DNA of 23,308 nt from positions 1 through 23,308 of the forward strand of contig JAHLWE010000448.1 of NCBI GenBank assembly GCA_019058135.1, given 5' to 3'. This DNA is from Promethearchaeota archaeon. GTDB taxonomy: Archaea > Asgardarchaeota > Lokiarchaeia > Sigyniarchaeales > SOKP01. Each line of letters opens with the position of its first letter. Within the stretch, counting starts at the first letter, position 1. Positions 8,488 to 16,937 of this stretch are shown piece by piece. Below the pieces are notes generated by a model. It was not told the origin of the DNA and searched no databases. It saw nothing but the letters and a program-made list of their open reading frames with translations. Position numbers and translations under genes: made by a program.

Positions 8488-9570
8488 ATGAATGAAAATG
8501 ATATAAATAAGAGAAAACTGGATCATCTAAAAATCCCAATTGAATTTGATGTTCAACATTCGGAAAATTACTTCAAATATATTAAATTGATGCATCATTC
8601 TCTCCCTGAGGTAAATTTTGAAGATATCGATTTAACTACAAAATTTTTTAATAAACAAATATCGGCCCCCATATGTATTGCAGCTATAACTGGTGGGCAT
8701 GAAATTTCTAAAGAAATCAATAGGATTCTTGCTACAGCCGCAGAATCAGAGAAGATTATTATGGGGGTAGGGAGTCAACGCGCTGGATTAGAAGATCTAT
8801 CAACGGAGAACTCATTTAAAGTGGTTCGAGAAGTTGCGCCTAATATTCCACTGATTGGAAATATTGGTATTGGTCAAATAAGTGAGAAAAATTTCAATAT
8901 TGAAAATTTTAATAAATGCATTGATATGATTAAAGCTGACGTAATGGCAATACATTTCAATGCATTGCATGAATTAGTTCAGGATAAGGGTAATATTTCA
9001 TATAGTTTATTCCGTTCAAATTTTCAAAAAATAAGAGAAAAAATTAAGATTCCAATAATAGCAAAAGAAGTTGGAACAGGAATCAGTCAGGGAATGGCTT
9101 CAATTCTTGAAAACCTTGGATTTAATGGTTTTGATGTAGGTGGATTTGGTGGAACAAGTTTTGCTGCAATTGAATCTAAGCGAAAAAATTTTATTAATGA
9201 AAAATATTCACGTGACCCAGCAGAGCTTTTCAAGGATTGGGGAATACCTACTCCTGTAAGTGTGATTAATGTAAGGAAAGTTTCAAATAAAAATATTATT
9301 GCGACTGGTGGGTTGAGAACTGGAGCTGATGTTGCTAAATCCATTGCAATAGGTGCAGATATTGGAGGATTTGCTTATAATTTCCTCTTAACTGCATGGA
9401 AAGATTACCAAAATAAAACGAATATTAATACTATAAATGAAATAAAAACAATAAAACGAGAATTACGTTCTTGTTTATGGTTGATGAATTTAAAGAATAT
9501 AAATGAATTAAAGAATAATATAAATAAAAGAATTATTCTTGGTAAATTATATAAGTGGTTAAATCAATAA
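8488..9570 (+). CDS. fni: Type 2 isopentenyl-diphosphate delta-isomerase (FMN-dependent)
   Basis: Interconverts IPP and DMAPP using reduced FMN. The 360 residues carry the family landmarks: RKLDHLKIP near the start, APICIAAITGGH, GVGSQRAGLE, NIGIGQ, IAKEVGTGIS, GFGGTSFAAIESKR and the phosphate-binding IATGGLRTGADVAKSI. In the segment HFNALHELVQDKG the family usually has HLNPxQExxQPEG. Here the catalytic Gln position is His (H161, codon 8968-8970), while the preceding His (H156) and the metal-ligand Glu (E162) are kept. It is the last gene of the operon and meets the prenyl diphosphate synthase gene end to end. The family call is firm; the Gln-to-His change is odd and may affect rate or mechanism. 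Confidence 0.93.
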   Translation: MNENDINKRKLDHLKIPIEFDVQHSENYFKYIKLMHHSLPEVNFEDIDLTTKFFNKQISAPICIAAITGGHEISKEINRILATAAESEKIIMGVGSQRAGLEDLSTENSFKVVREVAPNIPLIGNIGIGQISEKNFNIENFNKCIDMIKADVMAIHFNALHELVQDKGNISYSLFRSNFQKIREKIKIPIIAKEVGTGISQGMASILENLGFNGFDVGGFGGTSFAAIESKRKNFINEKYSRDPAELFKDWGIPTPVSVINVRKVSNKNIIATGGLRTGADVAKSIAIGADIGGFAYNFLLTAWKDYQNKTNINTINEIKTIKRELRSCLWLMNLKNINELKNNINKRIILGKLYKWLNQ

Positions 9571-9576
9571 TTCTGT

Positions 9577-10644
9577 TTAGAACTTCCGCTCAACAACATA
9601 TTTTAATAAATTTTCAAAAAACTCTGCTTCAGACTGATTAATAACAGGAATTAACTCGTCAAGCTGAATCCTAGCAATTTTAGCATAATCATTCACTATG
9701 TTCTTACAAGAAAAAACGGCCTCAGCTTCAAGGAATAAATCCTTGACTTCTTGAACATCCTCGTCTTTTATATTAGGATTTCCAATTAAATCAATGATCC
9801 TTTCGCTTTTATTGTGATCTAATTTTTCAAGAGCATGAATTAATAAACAAGTCTTCTTACCTTCCCTTATATCTCCATTTGTAGGTTTTCCAGTAATTTT
9901 TTCATCTCCAAAAGTTCCTAATATATCATCGATCATTTGAAAGATAATTCCAAGATTAATAGCATATTTGGAGATATTTTGAAGATATTTATCCTCAACT
10001 CTAGCATAATTTGCACCAATCATCATAGATTTTTCAATTAATGCACCGGTTTTTAATGAGATCATTTCAATATAATCCTTCATTGGTATAGATTGCTTGT
10101 TTACCATATCCAATTCAATTAATACACCATCACATATCTCCTTAAAAGCGTTTTCATAATATTGAATTGCTTTAAGATTTTGGTCAATATCAAACTTATT
10201 ATTGAAAAAAGCCTCTAATCCAAAAAAAAATGCTGAATCTCCACCTAAAATTCCTATTGAATTACCAAAATCTTCTTTATTCATCTTTTTTAAATTAAAT
10301 CTGGAATGATACTGCTTGAATCTATAATGAAATGCGGGATTATTGCGCCTAAAATCATCCTTATCTATTATATCATCGTGAATTAATGAAGCATTATGGA
10401 GAAATTCAACTCCCACACTGGGAAAGACTATTTTATCATCCCTTTCAGAGCTAAAAGCATTAAATGTGGCTACACAAACCAATGGTCTTAATCTTTTACC
10501 CCCAACCAAAAAATAATCCATCAATTCATTATAATACTCCCTTAAAAAAGGATTTTGGACTTCATTTAATTTGTTTTCGTATATTTTTTTTATTGAATCG
10601 TTTATTTTAGGCTTATATAAATTCAAATATTGGGGAACTTTCAT
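9577..10644 (-). CDS. trans-Prenyl diphosphate synthase (GGPP synthase-like or longer chain)
   Basis: Joins IPP units to an allylic diphosphate to make the isoprenoid chains of archaeal lipids or quinone-like tails. The 355-residue all-helical protein has both aspartate-rich motifs: FLHNASLIHDDIIDKDDFRR (first DDxxD at 90-94) and IFQMIDDILGTFGD, plus VGGKRLRPL near the N-terminus and KPTNGDIREGKKT after the second motif. The residue five before the first DDxxD is Ala85 with Ser86 next, where the Sulfolobus GGPP synthase has a chain-limiting Phe. That suggests a roomier pocket and possibly products longer than C20, an inference that needs an assay. It lies convergent to the isomerase gene, six bases apart, with its own promoter, so it is probably regulated apart from the operon. 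Confidence 0.9.
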   Translation of the reverse strand: MKVPQYLNLYKPKINDSIKKIYENKLNEVQNPFLREYYNELMDYFLVGGKRLRPLVCVATFNAFSSERDDKIVFPSVGVEFLHNASLIHDDIIDKDDFRRNNPAFHYRFKQYHSRFNLKKMNKEDFGNSIGILGGDSAFFFGLEAFFNNKFDIDQNLKAIQYYENAFKEICDGVLIELDMVNKQSIPMKDYIEMISLKTGALIEKSMMIGANYARVEDKYLQNISKYAINLGIIFQMIDDILGTFGDEKITGKPTNGDIREGKKTCLLIHALEKLDHNKSERIIDLIGNPNIKDEDVQEVKDLFLEAEAVFSCKNIVNDYAKIARIQLDELIPVINQSEAEFFENLLKYVVERKF

Positions 10645-10693
10645 AATTACAGCATTTTAAAGTTAATTGAATTCATAAGAAAAAGTTAATTTA

Positions 10694-10705
10694 AAATATA
10701 TAATT
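10694..10705 (-). promoter_or_regulatory. TATA box for the prenyl diphosphate synthase gene
   Basis: Read on the - strand it is AATTATATATTTTA-like, about 50-60 bases before the ATG at 10644. The usual TATA-to-start spacing of ~26 predicts a leader of about 25-30 bases. The rest of the 10645-10845 gap is AT-rich, with nothing else I can name. Confidence 0.45.
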
Positions 10706-10845
10706 GAAACTTTCCAAATCTTTTTATAGTTTTTCAGAACTTTAAGCGTTTAAATTTTTAAAAATAGTATTTGTATGATTTTAATTCCTAATTTAAAAGA
10801 GGAATAATTTAATTTTATTTTAATGAGAATTTCTCTACGTAATTT

Positions 10846-12051
10846 TTAGATTTTTATTAATTCATATTCGATATTACCGATTCCATCTTTAACTGCAGCG
10901 TCTAATTGCCAAGAAACATTTACCATCTTATTTAATGCATTAAATTTTTCGATTCCAGGGGCAGTAGGTTTTGTCCATTGCCCATTTTCATTTAAGATTG
11001 GAATTCCAGGGGCATTAGTTTCTGCGTCAACACAAGCTTTATCTATTGCAAGAGGGTCAGCTGATCCGAAAATACCAAGATCAGGCACAATAGGAACACT
11101 CGGATTAACTACGCAATCACACATGAGAGTAATTTCTAAAGCAAAATTAATACAACGAATATTTTCTTTACCAAAGGATGTTAAAACAGCCTTAGCATTA
11201 TCAATTACACGGCCACAGAATATATCGAAATTAGCAAATGCTGCACTTTTTATTGCTTTTCTCACTGGACATTTTTCTTTACAACCAAAACAACCAATAC
11301 AAGTAGAAGGATCGATAACTGCAATTTCATTTACTATCTTTATTGCCCCTACCGGACAGGCTTGAACACATTCTTGATTGCATTTTGATATATCGCATTT
11401 CTTGGGATTAACTTTTAGATCGCCATCAAAATGAGCTCGAAACTTATTTCGCTTAGTGGTACAGCCAATTCCAAGGTTTTTCAAGGCACCTCCAAAACCT
11501 GCCTGGGGATGTCCCTTAAAATGCGAGACAATAACAAGTTTATCAAAATCAAAAAGCCCTGCAGCAACAGATACATCTTTTAAGTGAATACCATCTATTT
11601 CAATAATTTTTCCATCAATTCCATTTTCCCCATCAATAAATTTTAACGGAGCGCCAATTAAAGACTCATTATATCCATGAAGATAGGCAGTTTTATTATG
11701 TTCAGTTGCAGTTTTTCTGCATCCAAGACAAATTGAGTAATTTTCAGAAATATTTAAGTGCTTGACGTTCATTCCATTACCTTGGGTCTCTATAAGTGTA
11801 GGAATACCTCCTTTTGATTTAATAAAATCAACAACCTCATGTACATAATCATGACGCAAATAGCGTGTATTATAGGCTTCTCCAACATGAACTTTTACTC
11901 CAACTTTATCTCCAGAATTGATGTTATCCAATATTTTGTCTAAAATTAGGCGTGTTTTTACTAGATTATTTGTTACCATATTTTCAGCGGTGTTTTTTAT
12001 TGCAGCGACTTCATATGGGGGAGCCCAATATACTATTGATTCTTTCGACAT
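10846..12051 (-). CDS. DUF362 protein with a two-cluster ferredoxin domain
   Basis: A 401-residue protein with the DUF362 fold, split around a 2x[4Fe-4S] ferredoxin insert. The N-terminal part has the family's GDKVGVKVHVGE and TLIETQG segments and FDKLVIVSHFKGHPQAGFGGALKNLG, typical of DUF362. The insert at residues 219-261 holds C-x5-C-x3-C-x3-CP and C-x2-C-x2-C-x3-CP cysteine sets, enough for two clusters. The C-terminal part has DLGIFGSADPLAIDKACVD. No signal peptide is seen, so it is likely cytoplasmic. The biochemical role of this family is not settled; an electron-transfer function is inferred from the ferredoxin part only. It is a single gene, flanked by the prenyl synthase (same strand, ~200 bp away) and by a divergent small gene, and nothing in the context fixes a partner. 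Confidence 0.85.
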   Translation of the reverse strand: MSKESIVYWAPPYEVAAIKNTAENMVTNNLVKTRLILDKILDNINSGDKVGVKVHVGEAYNTRYLRHDYVHEVVDFIKSKGGIPTLIETQGNGMNVKHLNISENYSICLGCRKTATEHNKTAYLHGYNESLIGAPLKFIDGENGIDGKIIEIDGIHLKDVSVAAGLFDFDKLVIVSHFKGHPQAGFGGALKNLGIGCTTKRNKFRAHFDGDLKVNPKKCDISKCNQECVQACPVGAIKIVNEIAVIDPSTCIGCFGCKEKCPVRKAIKSAAFANFDIFCGRVIDNAKAVLTSFGKENIRCINFALEITLMCDCVVNPSVPIVPDLGIFGSADPLAIDKACVDAETNAPGIPILNENGQWTKPTAPGIEKFNALNKMVNVSWQLDAAVKDGIGNIEYELIKI

Positions 12052-12240
12052 AATAATTTCACAATAATTTACAGATATGAAATTTTTAATTTTAATTTAA
12101 TGGATATATTAAATAATTTTACTTACTTGTTCTTGATTTTTTTTCCTTGAAGTTAGAAAATATATCAACTTCGATAACTTAAAAGAAATTTTTTAGTAAA
12201 AAGAAGAATAAATTTTAATTTTTTTTAGAAAAATAAAAAT

Positions 12241-12253
12241 TATATTTATAAAT
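12241..12253 (+). promoter_or_regulatory. TATA box for the 107-residue gene, in a divergent promoter region
   Basis: TATATTTATAAAT lies about 45-55 bases before the ATG at 12298, predicting a leader of ~25 bases that includes the GGTGGAT ribosome binding site at 12286-12292. The region 12052-12297 must also hold the promoter of the divergent DUF362 gene; AT-rich candidates exist there but none stands out. Confidence 0.5.
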
Positions 12254-12297
12254 AATAATGACACCATATTAGATAGAAAACCAATGGTGGATAAATT

Positions 12298-12621
12298 ATG
12301 ATAAATAATAAATATGAATGGAATCGATTAAAATTAAATTTAATTAAGGGAGATGCTAATTCTAGAAAAAAGATTTCAAAAGCAATATTAAAATCCTTAA
12401 GAAAAGAATTAATTGAAAAATTAAATAAGAAACTAGACATACTTAAGGGAAAATTTTTTAATATTGATTTCGATTCTAAAACTAAAACCTATGCTATGTA
12501 TGATCCCACCATCACTGAGAAATATTGTGATATTGTTGGTGAAGATGAAATTGGGTTTTTTTTAGAAGCACTATTATATGAATATATTGAGTTATATAAA
12601 GCAAGAAAAATAAGATTCTAA
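12298..12621 (+). CDS. Hypothetical protein, 107 residues, basic and helical N-terminal half
   Basis: I do not recognise this protein. The start is supported by GGTGGAT at 12286-12292, six bases upstream, and by a good TATA box. The first half is very Lys/Arg-rich and probably helical (about residues 20-50, LKSLRKELIEKLNKKLDIL), perhaps a short coiled coil. The second half is more acidic and ends with an amphipathic helix (EIGFFLEALLYEYIELYKA). No Cys cluster, membrane segment or known nucleotide-binding motif is visible. It stands alone between a divergent DUF362 gene and a 251-base gap before the broken DUF849 gene, so context gives no function. Confidence 0.6.
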   Translation: MINNKYEWNRLKLNLIKGDANSRKKISKAILKSLRKELIEKLNKKLDILKGKFFNIDFDSKTKTYAMYDPTITEKYCDIVGEDEIGFFLEALLYEYIELYKARKIRF

Positions 12622-12872
12622 GAAATAAAGCAACGTACTCTCTATTTTACTTCATTTTAAGTGTTAATTTTATTAGAAAATAGATTTTATTTGAATTTAT
12701 ATATCCAAAGAATTACTAGTTAACAGTTTTGATTGGGAAAGCATTATTTTGGATGTTCTAAACACTATATATTCATTAAAAAAGTGAAAAAATTATGATG
12801 TGAATCAAAAATTATATTAAAATGAAAAATTTCTTTTAATTAAAGAATACACTTAATAAAAATGCATGACTT

Positions 12873-13670
12873 ATGAAAAATTTTAAAAAAATGATTTTAA
12901 CGACTACAACAGCCAATTCCTTGATTTATCCAGATGTAAAGAATTGGGCTCAAACAACCGATGATTTAATAGAATCATTTGTAAAATGTTATGAAGTAGG
13001 TGCTTCTATAGCTCATGTTCATCTCCCGAGAGGGGAAGAGGTTGATACTGTTAAAAAAATTAGGGAAAGATGTGATATTATAATTCAAGCTGGAATGTCG
13101 AGTTATCCAATAGAAGAAAGAGAAACTGATTTTCAAGCAAAACCCGATATGCTTTCGATAATTTTAAATCATCATGATGAGTATTTCACGCAAATAAGAG
13201 TTAATTAACTCCATACTATTGAGGAATTAGAAAAATATTGTGTAAAATGTAAGGAGTTCAACATAAAACCAGAGTGGGAAGTGTGGCATACTGGGTCTTA
13301 TTGGAATTTGAATTATCTAATTAATAAAAACTTATTAGAAACACCTCATATATTAACCTTGTTTTTTAATTGGCCCGGAGGGAATTGGTCTCCTTCAACT
13401 GATGATGAGTATTTGCATAGGATAAAATATATGCCTCAAAATTGTTTACACACAATAAGTGTTATGGGAGAGAATCAGATGAAAATTGCAACTCTAGCCA
13501 TAGCACATGGTGGAAATGTACGAGTAGGAACTGAAGATTATCCTTTTATTAAGAAGGGGATTCCTGCAAAAGACAATGCAGAACTAGTATCTGGAATGGT
13601 CAGAATATCTAAAGAAATGGGACGAGAAATAGCAGATCCATCAGAAGCACGGAAAATTTTAGGGGTCTAA
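12873..13670 (+). pseudogene. Beta-keto acid cleavage enzyme (DUF849/BKACE), interrupted by an in-frame TAA
   Basis: BKACE enzymes cleave beta-keto acids with acetyl-CoA using a Zn ion in a TIM barrel. The frame reads from ATG 12873 to TAA 13206-13208, then continues in the same frame without another stop to 13670. Joined, the two parts give 265 codons (stop at codon 112), about the family's normal length and with no missing segment. The first part has GASIAHVHLPRG with the two metal-binding His residues, and KPDMLSIILNHHDEYF. The second has LHTIEELEKYC, KPEWEVWHTGSYWNLNYLI, the WPGGNWSP motif, GGNVRVGTEDYPF with the catalytic-side Glu, and IADPSEARKILG. So one base change, probably in a Tyr, Lys, Gln or Leu codon, explains the stop. 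It could be a young pseudogene, read-through, or a sequence error. It leads a block of other damaged catabolic genes. Confidence 0.85.
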
Positions 13671-13715
13671 TCTAATTGTCGGTTCATCAAATTTTATTGG
13701 CATAAGAAAAAAGAA

Positions 13716-13727
13716 TTTATATATTTT
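13716..13727 (+). promoter_or_regulatory. TATA box for the sugar-isomerase-like gene
   Basis: TTTATATATTTT lies about 70 bases before the ATG at 13793 and predicts a leader of roughly 40 bases. It suggests this gene is transcribed apart from the damaged DUF849 gene. Confidence 0.45.
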
Positions 13728-13792
13728 TATCTTAAGTAAAATTATCATTAATAAGAATTTATTAAATTAAATTTAAATAAAGAGTTAAAAGT

Positions 13793-15271
13793 ATGAAAAT
13801 TCAAATAGTTTTTATTGGAAAACCTCAATGGGAGGCTGGCTGGCCTTATTTAGGATATGATAACGAACCTTTGAAAACATCCATTCTCAACCATCTAAAG
13901 AAGAAATATCCAGAAGTTGAGTTTAGCCAGAGTGAAATGGTTACAACTGACGATGAACAATTAGTTGAGAAAATCAAAGAAGATATTTTTAACGCAGATG
14001 GGATATTAATCTATACAATTGGGCACTATGGTGAGCCAGCAATAGTAAAAGCAGGCATAGAATTTATCAAAATTGGGAAACCTACAATTTTAGCAAATTA
14101 TATTTATGGGGGAGATCATACATTTACAAAAATTTACACCAAAATAAAAGATAAGAATTTGCCTGTAATTCCTATATCTTCACAAAATATTGAAGATTTT
14201 GATAATTTTATTGAAAATTTGGTTAATCTCCTACATATTAAGGGAAAGAAAGTCTTAGTTTATGCCACCGATTCAAAAAAGATAAATTGGGAAGGAGTCT
14301 TGGGATTGCTAAATCCAGAAAGGAGTAGAATTTTGAAAGAACATCCAGAATTCATTGAACAAGTTGGAAAAATGAGAGAGGAAGAATCTGAATTTTATCT
14401 CGATTTAGTTGGAATGGACCAAGCACATCAATGGAGGAAAGATGAGGATAAATATAGAGAAAATCTTGAAAAGATTTTTGGTATCGAGATGATAAGAGAA
14501 AATCCAGAAGACATTAGAAAGTATTATGATGAAATAAGTGAAGATAAAGCTGCCAAAATTGCAGAGAAATGGATTAAAAATGCAAAAGAGATTGAACCTA
14601 CTGAAAAAACCATTTTTAATTCTGCAAAGTTATTTTTGGCATTTAAACAGATTTTAAAAGATAAAAAATACGATTTTATTGCTCCTGACTGTGGAACTTT
14701 TCTTATAAGTGGTATTTTACCTGCTTATCCTTGCATGGCTTTCTTTGAATTAAGTAATGAAGGTCTTTATGGAATTTGCGAATCGGACATGGATTCTGGT
14801 ATAAGTTATATTTTTGGTTTATATTTAACTGGACGACCAGGATATGTTTCAAATCATACTCTTGATTTAGTTAATAATCAAGTTACTTACATGCATTGTC
14901 TTGCTCCAAATAAATTATATGGTGTTGATGGCCCTTCTGCCGAATATGATATTGTATATCACGGAGAAACCGGAATTTTAGGAGCATCTCCGCGCGTTAA
15001 ATTTCCAATAGGTGAAATTGCAACTACAATAAAAATTAGTGTTTTTGAAAAAAAAATTGCAATTCGACAAGGAAAAATTATAGATAATGTCGTAGATAAA
15101 AAAGGATGCGTCTCGAAGATGCTTGTAGAAAGTGATGTGAAAAAAATTTTGGAAAATTATAACTGGGAAACCTTTGGCTGGCATAGAGTAACTTTTATTG
15201 GAGACTGGAAAGAAAAATTTGTAATTGGCGCTAAATTGCTTGGATTAGATGTTATAGAAGAAGATAAATAA
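13793..15271 (+). CDS. L-fucose/L-arabinose isomerase-like protein
   Basis: A 492-residue intact protein of the sugar isomerase (FucI/AraA-like) superfamily. The N-terminal third looks like the Rossmann-like domain that senses the substrate's end (IFNADGILIYTIGHYGEP, PTILANYIYGGDHTF). The middle has PDCGTFLISGILPAYPCMAFFELS. The probable active-site region is GICESDMDSGISYIFGLYLTG (C329, E330, D332) followed by YMHCLAPNKLYG (H368), matching the family's CExD and HC patterns. Such enzymes interconvert aldoses and ketoses with a divalent metal; the substrate here cannot be told and some relatives are not isomerases. It is flanked by a DUF849 gene and two sugar-type MFS transporters, which fits sugar or sugar-acid use, but it is the only undamaged gene in that block. 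Confidence 0.7.
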   Translation: MKIQIVFIGKPQWEAGWPYLGYDNEPLKTSILNHLKKKYPEVEFSQSEMVTTDDEQLVEKIKEDIFNADGILIYTIGHYGEPAIVKAGIEFIKIGKPTILANYIYGGDHTFTKIYTKIKDKNLPVIPISSQNIEDFDNFIENLVNLLHIKGKKVLVYATDSKKINWEGVLGLLNPERSRILKEHPEFIEQVGKMREEESEFYLDLVGMDQAHQWRKDEDKYRENLEKIFGIEMIRENPEDIRKYYDEISEDKAAKIAEKWIKNAKEIEPTEKTIFNSAKLFLAFKQILKDKKYDFIAPDCGTFLISGILPAYPCMAFFELSNEGLYGICESDMDSGISYIFGLYLTGRPGYVSNHTLDLVNNQVTYMHCLAPNKLYGVDGPSAEYDIVYHGETGILGASPRVKFPIGEIATTIKISVFEKKIAIRQGKIIDNVVDKKGCVSKMLVESDVKKILENYNWETFGWHRVTFIGDWKEKFVIGAKLLGLDVIEEDK

Positions 15272-15287
15272 ATAGATTTTGACATAA

Positions 15288-15310
15288 CTTTTAGAAGCTA
15301 AGCCTAAAAG
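15288..15310 (+). terminator. Hairpin after the sugar-isomerase-like gene
   Basis: CTTTTAG (15288-15294) and CTAAAAG (15304-15310) form a perfect 7-bp stem with a 9-base loop, 16 bases after the stop codon. No T run follows, so it may be an RNA 3'-end structure rather than a true terminator. Confidence 0.35.
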
Positions 15311-15367
15311 AATAATCCTTAAAAAACCAGAAAAACTTAGATATTGCCTAATCTGATTTGTAAATAA

Positions 15368-15377
15368 CTTTATATAC
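15368..15377 (+). promoter_or_regulatory. TATA box for the first MFS gene
   Basis: CTTTATATAC ends about 27 bases before ATG 15405. That spacing predicts a nearly leaderless transcript, which supports 15405 rather than the in-frame TTG at 15396 as the start. Confidence 0.6.
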
Positions 15378-15404
15378 TCAGAGAAAGAATTTAATTTGAT
15401 TCTT

Positions 15405-16780
15405 ATGAATGAAACCAATATTAAAGAAAAAAAAGTAAAAGATAAAGTACATTCTTTACGTGGGCATCTTCTGTATTCTCTGGGAGCTATTCCTTCATCA
15501 CTTCCTTATCAAATAATAGGTTCTTTTATTGCGTTGTTTTATGAAGTAACACTTGGACTTGATCCTTTTATATTTGGTGTTTTATGGGTAATTTATGGGG
15601 TCTGGAATGCAATTAATGATCCTTTAGCTGGATATTTAATGGATAAAAAGTGACTAAATGGGGTCGTCGAGTTCCATATATTGTCGTTGGAACTATTCCA
15701 TTTACTATTGGATTTATACTTTTATGGTGGGTTCCATGGACAGATCAGATGGCTATATTTTTTCATGCTTTACTAATGCTATTTCTATTCGATCTTGGTT
15801 TTACATTGGCAATGACTGCTTGGTCTGCATTATACACGGAAATGTATGAAGAAGAAGAAGAAAGGGCAACAATGGTAGCTATGAAAGATACCTTTGCATT
15901 TCTTTCAGGTATGGTTAGTGTTATAATAACTCCTATGATTGTTTCAGCTACTAGTTGGACAATGGCTGGAATAATTTTTGGATTAACAATACCAATATCT
16001 ATGTATTTGTCACTTCTTGGAACTAAAGAAAGAAAAGAGTATCAAATAGATAAACCTTTATCTTACATTCCTGCATTTAAAGAGACTCTTAGGAATAAGC
16101 CATTCTTAATTATTACATTGACATATGCAATTCTTGACACTATATTTGGCTTAACCATGATGGTTCTTCCTCTATATGCTTTATTTGTTCTGGAAGTAGA
16201 AGTAGGATTGATTGGTGTTGGTCTCTTGGGAATCGCATTAGGAATTCTTATTAGTGTGCTATTTTGGAGATGGATATATGCAAAAAAAGGACCAAAATAT
16301 GGATTACTCCTATCAATGGGAATATTTACGGCAACAATTTGGCCTATTTTTCTTGTAAATGATTTTACCATGCTAATACTTATGACAATCATACCAGGTT
16401 TTGGAGTAGGTGGAATGTTGATGACTGAACCAGCAGTCAGCGCAGCGATAGATTATGATGAATTGAAAACTGGAAAAAGACGTGAAGGAACGTATAACGG
16501 AGTTTTTGGATTTATAGTAAGGTTATCTCTTGTGCTCACGGCTATAACTCTAACAACTGTTCAAATACTTACTGGCTTTGAATCGGGAGCAGAAACTCAA
16601 TCACCCTCTGCTTTATTCGGTTTAACATTATTAATATCACTAGTTCCTGTTCTTGGAGGATTATGTGCCTTAATAACTTTTAAATTCTTCCCAATAAATT
16701 ACAAGAATTTCTGCGAACAACAAGAAAAACTAAAGGTTCTTCATGAAAAACGATTAATTGAATTAGAAAAAATTCAATAA
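15405..16780 (+). pseudogene. MFS transporter, GPH sugar:cation symporter type, copy 1, frameshifted
   Basis: A multi-span membrane transporter of the glycoside-pentoside-hexuronide (MelB-like) group. The first frame runs from ATG 15405 to TGA 15651-15653, ending in NDPLAGYLMDKK. The -1 frame continues from 15650 with VTKWGRRVPYIVVGTIPF and is open to 16780. The family motif is D-x5-WGRRxPY; joining the frames at the AAAAA run (15644-15648) gives D-KKVTK-WGRRVPY, exactly the expected length, so one A appears to be missing. All later transmembrane segments follow without further damage (FKETLRNKPFLIITLTYA; AISAAIDYDE-like AAIDYDELKTGKRREGTYNG). The joined product would be about 458 residues, normal for the family. 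It may be a pseudogene, a homopolymer sequencing error, or, less likely, a programmed frameshift. Confidence 0.85.
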
Positions 16781-16937
16781 ATCATTAATCTAAAATTTTA
16801 TTTTTCTTTTTTAAATAAACGGAAAAGATAGTTAATATTTAATCAAAAATTTCTTATATTCATTTACAGAATTTTTATTAGATTATTTATTTTACAATTT
16901 ATTTTAAAAATTTTTGCAAAAAATATGTGAGAACATT

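Noticed and set aside
12622..12872. A non-coding RNA or small gene in the 251-base gap before the DUF849 gene
   Set aside because: It is AT-rich with no stable long stem, no tRNA-like boxes and no open frame of useful length; only a weak TATA-like AAATTATATTAAA near 12811-12823 is visible.
12862..12875. Shared GCATGA(C/T)TTATGA before the DUF849 gene and before the gene at 20413 as a regulatory element
   Set aside because: Only two occurrences were noticed, the match includes the start codon itself, and in AT-rich DNA it can arise by chance.
13671..13792. A tRNA-like fragment at GGTTCATCAAATTTTATTGG
   Set aside because: GGTTC resembles the T-arm start, but no matching acceptor stem, anticodon arm or D-arm surrounds it.
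15640..15653. A canonical -1 slippery site (A AAA AAG) in MFS gene 1
   Set aside because: The zero-frame heptamer is T AAA AAG, so the P-site tRNA would not re-pair fully, and I see no clear downstream stem. Kept only as an alternative.
15658..15849. A 63-residue frame inside MFS gene 1
   Set aside because: It is an out-of-frame reading of the well-matched transporter sequence, with a meaningless Ser/Tyr-rich product.
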